DNA of 64,000 bases from Nonomuraea muscovyensis (GTDB lineage Bacteria > Actinomycetota > Actinomycetes > Streptosporangiales > Streptosporangiaceae), in assembly GCF_014207745.1 (NCBI RefSeq), contig NZ_JACHJB010000003.1, forward strand, positions 682,001 to 746,000, given 5' to 3'. Every line of letters begins with the position of its first letter. The stretch's first letter is position 1. The translations under genes were made by a program, and so were the position numbers. The notes under the pieces are model-generated. The model was not told the origin of the DNA. It ran no database searches and saw nothing but the letters and a program-made list of their open reading frames with translations. Shown here in pieces: positions 37,276 through 46,412 of this stretch.

Positions 37276-38352
37276 TTGCTCAGCAAGCGATTCGGCAGGA
37301 TGGCGGTCGGCACCGTGGCCGGCGCCATGCTCATGGCGGCCGCGGCCTGCGGTAGCGGCAACACGGGTGGCGACACCTCGGCGAGTGCCCAGCCCAGCGC
37401 GGGGGCCGGCAGCGACGCGCCGAAGGCGGGTGCTCTCAAGGTCGGTCTCGCCTTCGACATCGGCGGGCGCGGCGACAAGTCGTTCAACGACGCCGCCTAC
37501 GCGGGCCTGGAGAAGGCCAAGACCGAGCTGGGCGCGGACATCAAGGAGCTGAGCCCGGCCTCCGACGGCAGCAACCGAGGCGAGCTGCTGCGCCAGCTCG
37601 CCGACGCGGGCTACAACCCGATCATCGGCGTCGGCTTCGCCTACGGCGAGGACATCAAGAAGGTCGCCGAGGAGTACACCGACATCCAGTTCGCGGTCGT
37701 GGACTCCGCCTCCAACGCGCCGAACGTGACGGGCCTGCTGTTCGCCGAGGAGCAGGGCTCCTACCTGGCGGGCGTCGCCGCGGCGACGAAGTCGGAGAGC
37801 GGCCACGTCGGCTTCGTCGGCGGTGTCGAGAACGACCTGATCAAGAAGTTCGAGGCGGGGTTCGCGGCCGGCGTCAAGTCGGTCAAGGCGGATGCCAAGA
37901 TCGACGTCAAGTACCTCACGCCCGACGGTGACTTCAGCGGCTTCAAGGCTCCCGACAAGGGCAAGGTCGCGGCCGAGAAGATGTACCAGGACGGCGCCGA
38001 CATCGTCTACCACGCCTCCGGCGACTCCGGCCTCGGCGTCTTCCAGGCGGCAGCCGCGGCCAAGAAGAAGGCCATCGGCGTCGACTCCGACCAGCGCCAG
38101 ACCATCAAGGAGACCGACCTGCAGTCGGTCATCATGACCTCGATGCTCAAGCGCGTGGACGTCGGCGTGTTCGAGTACATCAAGGCCTTCCAGGGCGGCG
38201 CCAAGGGCGGCAGCAACGTCACCTACGACCTGAAGGTCGACGGCGTGGGCCTGGCCACCACCGGTGGCGAGATCGACGACATCAAGGACAAGCTCGACAC
38301 GGCCAAGAAGGACATCGTCGACGGCAAGATCACGGTTCCGGCGAAGCCGTAA
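37276..38352 (+). CDS. BMP-family nucleoside-binding lipoprotein
   Basis: 358 residues. A lipoprotein signal (AAAAC, Cys25) and Gly/Ser/Ala linker precede a type 1 periplasmic-binding fold of the BMP/PnrA family: VGLAFDIGGRGDKSFNDAAYAG, NPIIGVGFAYGEDIKKVA, HASGDSGLGVFQAA. These bind purine or pyrimidine nucleosides for import. The start is TTG with AAGGGAG 5 nt upstream; no other initiator fits the signal sequence. The ATPase and permeases follow, separated by a hairpin. Confidence 0.93.
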   Translation: MLSKRFGRMAVGTVAGAMLMAAAACGSGNTGGDTSASAQPSAGAGSDAPKAGALKVGLAFDIGGRGDKSFNDAAYAGLEKAKTELGADIKELSPASDGSNRGELLRQLADAGYNPIIGVGFAYGEDIKKVAEEYTDIQFAVVDSASNAPNVTGLLFAEEQGSYLAGVAAATKSESGHVGFVGGVENDLIKKFEAGFAAGVKSVKADAKIDVKYLTPDGDFSGFKAPDKGKVAAEKMYQDGADIVYHASGDSGLGVFQAAAAAKKKAIGVDSDQRQTIKETDLQSVIMTSMLKRVDVGVFEYIKAFQGGAKGGSNVTYDLKVDGVGLATTGGEIDDIKDKLDTAKKDIVDGKITVPAKP

Positions 38353-38370
38353 CCTGGAACAGGAAACCCC

Positions 38371-38409
38371 GAACGAGGGCCCGGAGTCCCGAACCCCGGG
38401 CCTTCGTTC
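38371..38409. terminator. Hairpin (attenuator-like) between binding protein and ATPase genes
   Basis: GAACGAGGGCCCGG pairs with CCGGGCCTTCGTTC (13 of 14 bp), 19 bp after the lipoprotein stop. Inside an operon it probably permits partial read-through, giving more binding protein than transporter. Confidence 0.75.
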
Positions 38410-38549
38410 TATCCGCCCCGATCCAGCGTGCCCGGCGACCCCGGGAGCCGGCTGGCCCGAGCGGGACGGACCAGACGGCTCGCAGCGAAGCGGAGTCAAC
38501 GTGAGCAACCAACGGGTCCGCGCAGCGAATGAGGAACGGTGAGCGACCA

Positions 38550-40157
38550 GTGAACACCGAGGCCCTCGCCACGGCGCCACCCGCCGTGCGGCTGGAGGGC
38601 ATCACCAAGCGCTTCCCCGGCGTCGTCGCCAACCACGACATCCGCATCACCGTCGAACCCGGCACGGTGCACGCGATCGTGGGCGAGAACGGCGCGGGCA
38701 AGTCGACCCTGATGAAGATCCTGTACGGCATGCAGAAGCCGGACGAGGGCACCATCAGCGTCAACGGCGAGGAGAGGTCGTTCCGCACGCCGAGCGACGC
38801 GATCGCGGCGGGCATCGGCATGGTGCACCAGCACTTCATGCTGGCCGACAACTTCACCGTGCTGGAGAACATCGTCCTCGGCGCCGAGCCGACGACGATC
38901 GGCGTGCTCGACAGGGCCGGCGCCCGCCGGCGCATCGAGGCGCTGGCGAGCGGCCACGGCCTGCACGTGGACCCCGACCGGCTGGTGGAGGACCTCGGCG
39001 TCGGCGACCGCCAGCGCGTGGAGATCCTCAAGGTGCTCTACCGGGGCGCCCGCATCCTCATCCTCGACGAGCCGACCGCGGTGCTCGTGCCGCAGGAGGT
39101 CGAGGAGCTCTTCGCGAACCTGCGCGAGCTCAAGGCGGGCGGCCTGACCGTCATCTTCATCTCGCACAAGCTGGACGAGGTGCTGAGCATCGCCGACGCG
39201 ATCACCGTGATCCGGCGCGGCACCACGGTCGCCAGCGTGGACCCTCGCGAGGTCAACGCCCGGCAGCTCGCCGAGCTGATGGTCGGCAGCGAGCTGCCGA
39301 CGCCCGAGACCCGCGAGTCCACGGTGACCGACACGGTGGAGCTGAAGGTGTCCGGCCTGACCATGGAGGCCGAGGGGTTCCGGCCCGCGCCGAAGGGCGT
39401 CCCGGTCGCCCAGTACGTGGACCGGCTGCGACAGGAGGGCCGGCGGCTGCTCCTGGACGACGTGTCGTTCGAGATCCACCGCGGCGAGATCCTCGGCATC
39501 GCCGGTGTCGAGGGCAACGGCCAGTCGGAGCTGATCGAGGCCATCATGGGCATCCGGCCCGTGCACGGCGAGATCACGCTGGGCGACGAGGACATCAGCG
39601 GCTGGACCACGCTCAGGCGCCGCGAGGCGGGCATCGGCTACATCCCCGAGGACCGCCACCGCCAGGGCCTGCTGCTGGAGGCGTCGCTGTGGGAGAACCG
39701 CGTGCTCGGCCACCAGACCAGGAAGCCGGCCCGCAAGGGTCCCTGGATCGACCGGCGCGCCTCGAAGGCCGACACCGCGCGCATCATCGAGGAGTACGAC
39801 GTCCGCACACCCGGCGTCGACACCCTGGCCCTCGCCCTGTCGGGCGGCAACCAGCAGAAGCTGATCGTGGGCCGCGAGATGAGCGGCGAGCCGCGCTTCC
39901 TCATCGCCGCCCACCCCACCCGCGGCGTGGACGTCGGCGCGCAGGCCGCCATCTGGGACCACCTGCGCAACGCCCGCGCGGCCGGGCTGGCCGTGCTGCT
40001 GATCTCGGCCGACCTGGACGAGCTGATCGGCCTGTCCGACACGCTGCGGGTGATCTACCGCGGGCGGCTCGTCGCCCGGCTCGACCCGTCCGACGTCACG
40101 CCGGAGCGGCTGGGCGGCTACATGACCGGCGCCATCACCGGCACTGAGGAGACGTGA
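38550..40157 (+). CDS. Nucleoside ABC transporter ATP-binding protein (two ATPase domains)
   Basis: 535 residues. Domain 1 has Walker A GENGAGKST and Walker B ILILDEPTAVL. Domain 2 has the degenerate P-loop GVEGNGQSEL and a proper signature LSGGNQQK, as usual for sugar/nucleoside importers of this class. GTG 38550 (GGTGA 7 nt upstream) is preferred; ATG 38529 is in frame. Its TGA overlaps the next ATG as TGATG. It energises uptake with the two permeases downstream. Confidence 0.93.
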   Translation: MNTEALATAPPAVRLEGITKRFPGVVANHDIRITVEPGTVHAIVGENGAGKSTLMKILYGMQKPDEGTISVNGEERSFRTPSDAIAAGIGMVHQHFMLADNFTVLENIVLGAEPTTIGVLDRAGARRRIEALASGHGLHVDPDRLVEDLGVGDRQRVEILKVLYRGARILILDEPTAVLVPQEVEELFANLRELKAGGLTVIFISHKLDEVLSIADAITVIRRGTTVASVDPREVNARQLAELMVGSELPTPETRESTVTDTVELKVSGLTMEAEGFRPAPKGVPVAQYVDRLRQEGRRLLLDDVSFEIHRGEILGIAGVEGNGQSELIEAIMGIRPVHGEITLGDEDISGWTTLRRREAGIGYIPEDRHRQGLLLEASLWENRVLGHQTRKPARKGPWIDRRASKADTARIIEEYDVRTPGVDTLALALSGGNQQKLIVGREMSGEPRFLIAAHPTRGVDVGAQAAIWDHLRNARAAGLAVLLISADLDELIGLSDTLRVIYRGRLVARLDPSDVTPERLGGYMTGAITGTEET

Positions 40158-41296
40158 TGCCCGCAGGGCTCTACCGGGCGTTGCTCACCGTCGCAGGCGC
40201 CATGGTCGCGATCGTGCTGGCGGTCGCGATCTCCAGCGTCGCGATCAGCGCGGCGGGCGCCAGCCCGCAGGCCGCGTTCGCGGCGCTGTTCAACTTCGGC
40301 GAGACCGAGCGGGCGGTGGTCAACGGCATCACCCAGATGATCAACCGTGCGGTCCCGCTGTTCATCGCCGGTCTGGCCGTGGCCGTCGGCTTCCGGATGA
40401 ACCTCTTCAACATCGGTGTGGAGGGCCAGTACCGGATCGCGGCGATCTGCGCCGCCTACGTCGGCACGCTGTTCACCGCGCCCGCCCCGATCCAGATCCT
40501 GGTGATCATCGTGGTGGCGGCGGCGGTCGGCGGGCTCTACGCGCTGATCCCGGCGCTGATGAAGGTCGGCAGGGGGGTGAACGAGGTCATCTCCACGATC
40601 ATGCTGAACTACATCGCCATCAACCTGGCGGCCTTCCTCGTGCGCGGCCCGTTCACCGGCACGCGGGCGGAGGGGCAGCTCACCACCAGTACGCCGACCC
40701 TGCCGGAGTCGGCCTGGTTCCCCAACCTGAACGTCCTGTTCGAGATGCTCGGCCTGCCCGCGCCGCGCGGCGGCGGGCTGTGGGGCTTCCTGGTCGTGGC
40801 GATCCTGCTCGGCGTGGGCGTCTGGGTGCTGCTGGAGCGGACCCGCTTCGGCTTCGAGGTCAAGGCCAGCGGCCTGAACGCCTCCGCCGCGCTCGCCTCG
40901 GGCGTCAACCCGAAGAAGATGGTCATCTCGGCGATGGTGCTGTCCGGCGCCATCGCGGGGCTGATCGGCCTGCCGGAGATCCTGGGCGACAAGCACAACT
41001 TCGGCTCCAACTTCACGCCGGGCCTCGGCTTCCTCGGCATCGCGGTCGCACTGCTGGGCCGCAACAGGCCGGCCGGCATCGCGGTGGCCGCGCTGCTGTT
41101 CGGCTTCCTCGACCGGGCGCAGGGTCCGCTGCAGTTCGCGAACGTGCCGCCCTCGGTCATCGCGATCATGCAGGGCGTGATCGTGCTGCTGGTGGTGGTC
41201 GCGAACGAGATCACGAGCCGGATGGCGCTGCGCCGCGAGGAGCGGCGGGCCGCACAGCAGCTCGGCCGGAACACTCCCGTTGAGGTGGCAGCATGA
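40157..41296 (+). CDS. Nucleoside ABC transporter permease 1
   Basis: 379 residues, about ten hydrophobic segments. GLAVAVGFRMNLFNIGVEGQ is the conserved cytoplasmic-loop motif of BMP-type importer permeases, and KASGLNASAALASGVNPKKM is the coupling region. GGAG lies 5 nt before ATG 40157. The stop overlaps the next start as ATGA, so both permeases are translated together. Confidence 0.92.
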   Translation: MPAGLYRALLTVAGAMVAIVLAVAISSVAISAAGASPQAAFAALFNFGETERAVVNGITQMINRAVPLFIAGLAVAVGFRMNLFNIGVEGQYRIAAICAAYVGTLFTAPAPIQILVIIVVAAAVGGLYALIPALMKVGRGVNEVISTIMLNYIAINLAAFLVRGPFTGTRAEGQLTTSTPTLPESAWFPNLNVLFEMLGLPAPRGGGLWGFLVVAILLGVGVWVLLERTRFGFEVKASGLNASAALASGVNPKKMVISAMVLSGAIAGLIGLPEILGDKHNFGSNFTPGLGFLGIAVALLGRNRPAGIAVAALLFGFLDRAQGPLQFANVPPSVIAIMQGVIVLLVVVANEITSRMALRREERRAAQQLGRNTPVEVAA

Positions 41297-42588
41297 CGAC
41301 CGTCGCAGGCACCCGGGTCAGGAAGTACCACCTGGCGCTCATCGGCGTCGCCGTGCTCATCCTGCTCATGTCGCTGGTCAGGGTGATATCCGGTCAGAAC
41401 GACATCACCTCGTCCGGCACGTTCGCGGCGGCGCTGATGCTGTCGGTGCCGATCGGCCTGGCGGGCCTCGGCGGGCTGTGGGCGGAGCGGGCCGGCGTGG
41501 TCAACATCGGCCTCGAAGGCATGATGGTGCTCGGCACCTGGTTCGCCGGGTGGGCCGGCTACCAGTGGGGCCCCGTGGCCGCCCTCGTCGCGGGCCTGCT
41601 CGCGGGCGCCGTGGGCGGGCTCATCCACGCCGTGGCGACCGTGACGTTCGGCGTCGACCACATCATCAGCGGCGTCGCCATCAACCTGCTCGGCCCCGGC
41701 GTCACCCGTTTCCTGTCCGAGGTGCTCTACAAGGAGGGCACCCCGGCCGGCGAGGCGGGCGCGGGCATCACCACCTCGCCGCCGCTGAAGGGCGAGGGGA
41801 TCGACGTCAGCCTGCCGTTCCTGTCGTCCGGCCCCGACCTGCTGGGCAGCCTGGAGCGCACGCACTGGTTCCTGCTGTCCGACCTCGCGGGCATCCTGCG
41901 CGGGCTCACGCACGGGGTGAACGTGCTGGTCATCCTGGCCGTGCTGATGCTGCCGCTGACGTTCTTCGTGCTCTGGAACACGGCGTTCGGGCTGCGGCTG
42001 CGCTCGGCCGGCGAGAACCCGTGGGCGGCCGAGTCGCTGGGCGTCAACGTCTATCTGATCAAGTACGTCGCGGTCGTCATCTCGGGCGCGTTCGCCGGCC
42101 TCGGCGGCGTCTTCCTGGTGTTCGTCAGCACGAAATATGTCGAGGGGCAGACCGGGGGCCGCGGCTTCATCGGCCTGGCCGCGATGATCTTCGGCAACTG
42201 GCGGCCCGGCGGCCTGGCCGGCGGCGCCGCGCTGTTCGGCTACGCCGACGGCCTGCAACTGCGCAGCTCCGGCGCCGTCACCTCGTTCCTGCTCTTCGGC
42301 GCGGTGCTGCTGCTGATCTACATCGGCCTCCGGATCCGCGCGATGCTCGCACCCGTGCAGACCGAGGTGGCCGTCACCGGGAGCACTCGGGACTACACGC
42401 TGCTGGCCGGCGCCGCCGCGGGCGCGATCGTGCTGGTCTGGCTCTGGATGACGGTCGACAAGCTGCCGAACGAGTTCGTCTACATCACACCACACGTGCT
42501 CACGCTGCTCGTGCTGCTCGTGGCCTCGCAACGGCTGCGGATGCCGAAGGCCGACGGCGTGCGCTACCGCCGGGGGGAACAGCACTGA
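41293..42588 (+). CDS. Nucleoside ABC transporter permease 2
   Basis: 431 residues. LGGLWAERAGVVNIGLEGMMVLG is the second-permease signature. RLRSAGENPWAAESLGVNVY is the ATPase-coupling loop. It is about 100 residues longer than minimal homologues because of an extracytoplasmic loop near residues 150-200 and a C-terminal extension with two extra helices (LLAGAAAGAIVLVWLWM, VLTLLVLLVASQ). The stop overlaps cdd as TGATG. Confidence 0.92.
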   Translation: MTTVAGTRVRKYHLALIGVAVLILLMSLVRVISGQNDITSSGTFAAALMLSVPIGLAGLGGLWAERAGVVNIGLEGMMVLGTWFAGWAGYQWGPVAALVAGLLAGAVGGLIHAVATVTFGVDHIISGVAINLLGPGVTRFLSEVLYKEGTPAGEAGAGITTSPPLKGEGIDVSLPFLSSGPDLLGSLERTHWFLLSDLAGILRGLTHGVNVLVILAVLMLPLTFFVLWNTAFGLRLRSAGENPWAAESLGVNVYLIKYVAVVISGAFAGLGGVFLVFVSTKYVEGQTGGRGFIGLAAMIFGNWRPGGLAGGAALFGYADGLQLRSSGAVTSFLLFGAVLLLIYIGLRIRAMLAPVQTEVAVTGSTRDYTLLAGAAAGAIVLVWLWMTVDKLPNEFVYITPHVLTLLVLLVASQRLRMPKADGVRYRRGEQH

Positions 42589-42983
42589 TGACCATCGATT
42601 GGGACGGCCTGCGGGCCCAGGCGACCGAGGCCATGCACCAGGCCTACGCCCCCTACTCCAAGTTCCCGGTCGGCGCCGCCGCCCTGGTGGACGACGGCCG
42701 GACCGTCACCGGCTGCAACGTCGAGAACGCCTCCTACGGGCTCGGCCTGTGCGCCGAGTGCGGCCTGGTCTCGGCGCTGCACGCCTCCGGCGGCGGCCGG
42801 CTGGTGGCCTTCACCTGCGTCGACGGCCACGGCGAGCTGCTCATGCCGTGCGGGCGCTGCCGCCAGCTCCTCTTCGAGTTCGGCGGTCGCGACCTGCTGG
42901 TCGAGACCGTGGACGGCCCCAAGCCGATGGCCGAGATCCTGCCGTACGCCTTCGGCCCCGACGACCTGTCCAGGACGTCCTGA
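42588..42983 (+). CDS. cdd: Cytidine deaminase
   Basis: 131 residues, the tetrameric type. YAPYSKFPVGAAAL and GCNVENASYGLGLCAE lie N-terminally; zinc ligands are the Cys of CAECG and the two Cys of MPCGRCRQLL. The Glu after CA is the proton shuttle. It converts cytidine and deoxycytidine to uridine forms. The ATG is fused to the permease stop and its own stop is fused to the deoA start, giving importer-cdd-deoA in one coupled unit. Confidence 0.95.
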   Translation: MTIDWDGLRAQATEAMHQAYAPYSKFPVGAAALVDDGRTVTGCNVENASYGLGLCAECGLVSALHASGGGRLVAFTCVDGHGELLMPCGRCRQLLFEFGGRDLLVETVDGPKPMAEILPYAFGPDDLSRTS

Positions 42984-44260
42984 TGGACGTCATCGAGGTC
43001 ATCGTCGCCAAGCGCGACTCCGGCGAGCTGTCGACCGGGCAGATCGACTGGGTGATCGACGCCTACACGCGGGGCGTGGTCGCCGACGAGCAGATGTCGT
43101 CGCTGGCCATGGCGATCCTGCTCAACGGCATGAACCGGCGCGAGATCGCCGACTGGACCCAGGCGATGATCCGCTCCGGCGAGCGGATGGACTGGTCGGC
43201 GCTCGACCGGCCCACCGCCGACAAGCACTCCACGGGCGGCGTCGGCGACAAGATCACCCTGCCGCTGGCACCGCTGGTGGCGGCGTGCGGCGCGTACGTG
43301 CCGCAGCTTTCGGGGCGCGGGCTCGGCCACACCGGCGGCACGCTGGACAAGCTGGAGTCGATTCCCGGCTGGCGCGCCTCGCTCTCCAACGACGAGATGC
43401 TGGCGGTGCTGCGCGAGGCGGGCGCCGTCGTGTGCGCGGCCGGCTCGGGCCTCGCGCCCGCCGACAAGAAGCTGTACGCGCTGCGCGACGTCACCGGCAC
43501 GGTCGAGTCGATCCCGCTGATCGCCTCCTCCATCATGTCGAAGAAGATCGCCGAGGGCACCGGCTCGCTCGTGCTCGACGTCAAGGTGGGCTCTGGGGCG
43601 TTCATGAAGACCGTGGAGCGGGCCCGCGAGCTGGCCGAGACCATGGTGGCCCTCGGCACGGACGCGGGCGTGCGCACGGTGGCGCTGCTGACGGCCATGG
43701 ACCGGCCGCTCGGCCGGGCCGTGGGCAACGCGCTGGAGGTCGAGGAGTCGGTCGAGGTGCTCGCCGGCGGCGGCCCGTCCGACGTCGTGGAACTCACCGT
43801 GCGGCTGGCGCGCGAGATGCTGGAGGCCGCCGGGATCGCGGGCGGCAAGGACCCGGCGGAGGCGCTCAAGGACGGCTCGGCCATGGACGCCTGGCGTCGC
43901 ATGATCGCCGCGCAGGGCGGCGACCCGGACGCGCCGCTGCCGCGGGCGGCCGAGACGACGACCGTGGCGGCGCCGGCGTCCGGGGTGCTGACCCGGCTCG
44001 ACGCCTACGCCGTGGGCCTGGCCGCCTGGCGGCTGGGTGCCGGGCGGGCCCGCAAGGAGGACCCGGTGTCCTTCGGCGCGGGCATCGTGCTGCACGCCAA
44101 GCCCGGGGACGAGGTGCGGGCAGGGGAGCCGCTGATGACGCTGCACGCCGACGAGCCGGAGCGGTTCGGGCGGGCGCTGGCGGCGCTGGAGGGCGGCTAC
44201 GAGGTCGGGGCGGCGGGGCAGGATCTGCTGCCGCTGGTCATCGACCGGATCACGGCCTAG
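42983..44260 (+). CDS. deoA: Thymidine (pyrimidine-nucleoside) phosphorylase
   Basis: 425 residues. The phosphate and nucleoside motifs are KHSTGGVGDKITLPLAP and GRGLGHTGGTLDKLES, with DVKVGSGAFMKT and the C-terminal barrel-sandwich domain (AAPASGVLTRLDAYAVG). It splits thymidine/deoxyuridine into base and (deoxy)ribose-1-phosphate. It is the last gene of the importer operon, and a hairpin follows within 42 bp. Confidence 0.95.
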   Translation: MDVIEVIVAKRDSGELSTGQIDWVIDAYTRGVVADEQMSSLAMAILLNGMNRREIADWTQAMIRSGERMDWSALDRPTADKHSTGGVGDKITLPLAPLVAACGAYVPQLSGRGLGHTGGTLDKLESIPGWRASLSNDEMLAVLREAGAVVCAAGSGLAPADKKLYALRDVTGTVESIPLIASSIMSKKIAEGTGSLVLDVKVGSGAFMKTVERARELAETMVALGTDAGVRTVALLTAMDRPLGRAVGNALEVEESVEVLAGGGPSDVVELTVRLAREMLEAAGIAGGKDPAEALKDGSAMDAWRRMIAAQGGDPDAPLPRAAETTTVAAPASGVLTRLDAYAVGLAAWRLGAGRARKEDPVSFGAGIVLHAKPGDEVRAGEPLMTLHADEPERFGRALAALEGGYEVGAAGQDLLPLVIDRITA

Positions 44261-44273
44261 CCGGGCCGCATCG

Positions 44274-44302
44274 GGCCGTCCCGCCTCCCGGCCGGGGCGG
44301 CC
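44274..44302. terminator. Terminator after deoA
   Basis: GGCCGTCCCG / CGGGGCGGCC pair at 9 of 10 positions plus a G-T, with a 9-nt loop, 13 bp after the stop. It ends the importer-cdd-deoA transcript. Confidence 0.65.
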
Positions 44303-44341
44303 TTCGTGCGTGTCCGCGGGCGCGCGCGTCCGGGCGTCATG

Positions 44342-44383
44342 GCCCGGACGTCAGCGCCCGGACCTCAGTGCCCGGACCTCAGG
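44342..44383. repeat. 14-bp tandem repeat, three copies
   Basis: Consecutive units GCCCGGACGTCAGC, GCCCGGACCTCAGT and GCCCGGACCTCAGG lie in non-coding DNA between deoA and the convergent MarR gene. Confidence 0.85.
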
Positions 44384-44388
44384 GGACG

Positions 44389-44766
44389 CTAGGGGACGAG
44401 GGCGTCGGAGAAGACGTCGGCGAGGACGGCGCGCTGCGTCGGGAGAGCCTCGCCGTGGCGGGCACGTCCCTCGGCCGTGATGCAGACGAAGACGCCGCGC
44501 CGGTCGGAGTCGCAGACGCCGCGCGTGACGAGCCCGGACTTCTCCAGGCGGGCGACGACGCGGGACAGGGCGCTCTGGCTGAGGTGGACCTCGTCGCACA
44601 GTTCCTGGAGCCGGAGCTTGCGGTCGTGGCCGACGATGCGGTCGAGCACCTCGAACTCGCTCGCGCCCAGCCCGTGCTTGTCGCCGAGCTCACGTTCGAG
44701 CGAGCACACGGCCTTGGCATGTTTGGCCAGGACGTAGTGCCAGGTCTTGACGAACTCCTCGTCCAT
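44389..44766 (-). CDS. MarR-family transcriptional regulator
   Basis: 125 residues, short for MarR. The winged helix is LQELCDEVHLSQSALSRVVARLEKSGLVTRG, with a wing DSDRRGVFVCITAEG. ATG 44766 is chosen because homology starts there; no ribosome-binding site is visible, and an in-frame extension to 44838 would run through the operator. It is divergent from an MFS exporter, the usual layout of a drug-responsive repressor and its pump. Confidence 0.88.
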   Translation of the reverse strand: MDEEFVKTWHYVLAKHAKAVCSLERELGDKHGLGASEFEVLDRIVGHDRKLRLQELCDEVHLSQSALSRVVARLEKSGLVTRGVCDSDRRGVFVCITAEGRARHGEALPTQRAVLADVFSDALVP

Positions 44767-44811
44767 GACGCGGAGGCTACCACCGCGCCGAAAAAGATGC
44801 AACGGAATTAA

Positions 44812-44823
44812 ATGCACTTGCAT
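44812..44823. promoter_or_regulatory. MarR operator in the MarR/MFS gap
   Basis: ATGCACTTGCAT (ATGCA-N2-TGCAT) is a perfect palindrome between the divergent starts. Further TGCAA half-sites flank it at about 44798 and 44834. It is likely to repress both genes; binding is inferred. Confidence 0.6.
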
Positions 44824-44853
44824 TAGATGTGATTGCATGTACTCTCGTGAGTC

Positions 44854-46290
44854 ATGTCCTCTTCCTCATCCCGCTGGGGCGCGCTCGCCGTGCTCTGCGC
44901 AGTGATCTTCCTTGATGCCCTGGACGTGTCGATGGTCGGTGTGGCACTGCCCTCCATCCAGCACGACCTGGGGCTTTCCACCTCTTCCTTGCAGTGGGTT
45001 GTCAGCGGTTACGTGCTCGGTTACGGCGGTCTTCTGTTGCTCGGGGGCAGGACCGCCGACCTGCTCGGGCGGCGCAGGGTGTTCCTGGTCGCGCTGGGCG
45101 TCTTCGCCGTGGCGTCGTTGCTGGGCGGTCTGGTGGACGACGGGACCCTGTTGATCATTGCCCGGTTCGTCAAGGGCGTGGGCGCCGCCTTCACCGCGCC
45201 GGCGGCCCTTTCGATCATCACCACCACGTTCCCCGAGGGTCCGCTGCGGAACAAGGCGCTGAGCATCTTCACCGCCTCCGGCGCCAGCGGCTACTCGCTG
45301 GGCCTGGTGTTCTCCGGTCTGCTGACCGAGATCGGCTGGCGCTGGACGTTGCTGATGCCCGTGCCCGTCGCCATCATCGCGCTGGTGGCCGCGCTCAAGG
45401 TGCTGCCGCGCGGCGCCGAGGAGCGCGCCGAGGGCGGCCACGACCTGCTGGGCGCCGTGCTGATCACCGCGTCGATGCTGCTGCTCGTCTTCACCGTCGT
45501 GCAGGCGCCCGAGGCCGGCTGGACCTCGCTGCGCACCGTCGGCTCGCTGGTCGCGACCGCCGCGCTGCTCGGGCTGTTCGTCTTCGCCGAGCTGCGGATG
45601 AGGCACCCGCTGGTGCGGCTCGGCATCCTGCGCTCCGGCTCGCTGGTGCGGGCCAACCTGGGCCTGCTCATCCTCATGGGCTCGTACGTGGCCTTCCAGT
45701 TCGTGGCCATGCAGTACTTCCAGAACCTGCTCGGCTGGTCGGCCCTCGGCACCGCCCTGGCGTTCCTGCCCGCCGGCCTGCTGGTCGCGGTCACCTCGAC
45801 CAAGATGGGCGACTTCGCCGACCGGTTCGGCACCGGCAAGCTGATCGTGGTCGGCGCCGCCGCGCTGGCCGGCGGCTACGCCCTGTTCCTCGGCATCGAC
45901 GAGACGCCGAGCCTGGGCGGCCTGGTCATCCCCGGCATGCTGCTGCTGGGCGTGGCGTTCGCGCTGTCGTTCCCCGCGCTGAACATCCAGGCCACCAACG
46001 GCGTTGACGACGACGAGCAGGGCCTGGCCTCCGGGCTGCTCAACACCTCCGGCCAGGTCGGCGGCGCGATCGTGCTCGCCGTGGTCACCGCGGTGCTCAC
46101 CTCCGAAGGGGGCGGCGGCCTGTCGATCGGGGCGCTGCGCGCGGCCATCGTCGTGTCGCTGATCCTCGCCCTGGTCGGTCTCGGCATCTCCGCCTTCGGG
46201 CTGCGCTCCCGCCGCGCGGCCGTCGCGGTGGAGGAGCAGGTCGAGGAGCAGGTGGAGGGCCAGAAGGCTCGGGCGTACGAGATCGTCTGA
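44854..46290 (+). CDS. MFS drug exporter (DHA2 / 14-TM type)
   Basis: 478 residues with about fourteen hydrophobic segments. The antiporter motif VSMVGVALPSIQHDLGLS in helix 1, GGRTADLLGRRRVF in the loop between helices 2 and 3, and GASGYSLGLVFSGLL in helix 5 match the EmrB/QacA group. It probably exports a hydrophobic compound using the proton gradient. The divergent MarR gene is its likely repressor. A weak GTGAG precedes the ATG. A very strong terminator follows. Confidence 0.9.
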   Translation: MSSSSSRWGALAVLCAVIFLDALDVSMVGVALPSIQHDLGLSTSSLQWVVSGYVLGYGGLLLLGGRTADLLGRRRVFLVALGVFAVASLLGGLVDDGTLLIIARFVKGVGAAFTAPAALSIITTTFPEGPLRNKALSIFTASGASGYSLGLVFSGLLTEIGWRWTLLMPVPVAIIALVAALKVLPRGAEERAEGGHDLLGAVLITASMLLLVFTVVQAPEAGWTSLRTVGSLVATAALLGLFVFAELRMRHPLVRLGILRSGSLVRANLGLLILMGSYVAFQFVAMQYFQNLLGWSALGTALAFLPAGLLVAVTSTKMGDFADRFGTGKLIVVGAAALAGGYALFLGIDETPSLGGLVIPGMLLLGVAFALSFPALNIQATNGVDDDEQGLASGLLNTSGQVGGAIVLAVVTAVLTSEGGGGLSIGALRAAIVVSLILALVGLGISAFGLRSRRAAVAVEEQVEEQVEGQKARAYEIV

Positions 46291-46297
46291 CGGTGAC

Positions 46298-46329
46298 GAG
46301 GGGCCCCGCGTCGCGGCGCGGGGCCCCTC
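46298..46329. terminator. Terminator after the MFS gene
   Basis: A perfect 13-bp stem GAGGGGCCCCGCG / CGCGGGGCCCCTC with a 6-nt loop, 7 bp after the stop. Confidence 0.9.
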
Positions 46330-46412
46330 TTCGGTGCGGTTTCGGTGCCGCTCCGGTGCCGCCGCTTCCGCGTCGCCGCTTCGGCGGGCCACGGGGCGGG
46401 CATCACCTTGAC

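Noticed and set aside
46406..46412. TTGACA as a -35 box just before the AMIN-like lipoprotein start
   Set aside because: It touches the start codon, and no -10 element follows at 16-19 bp.
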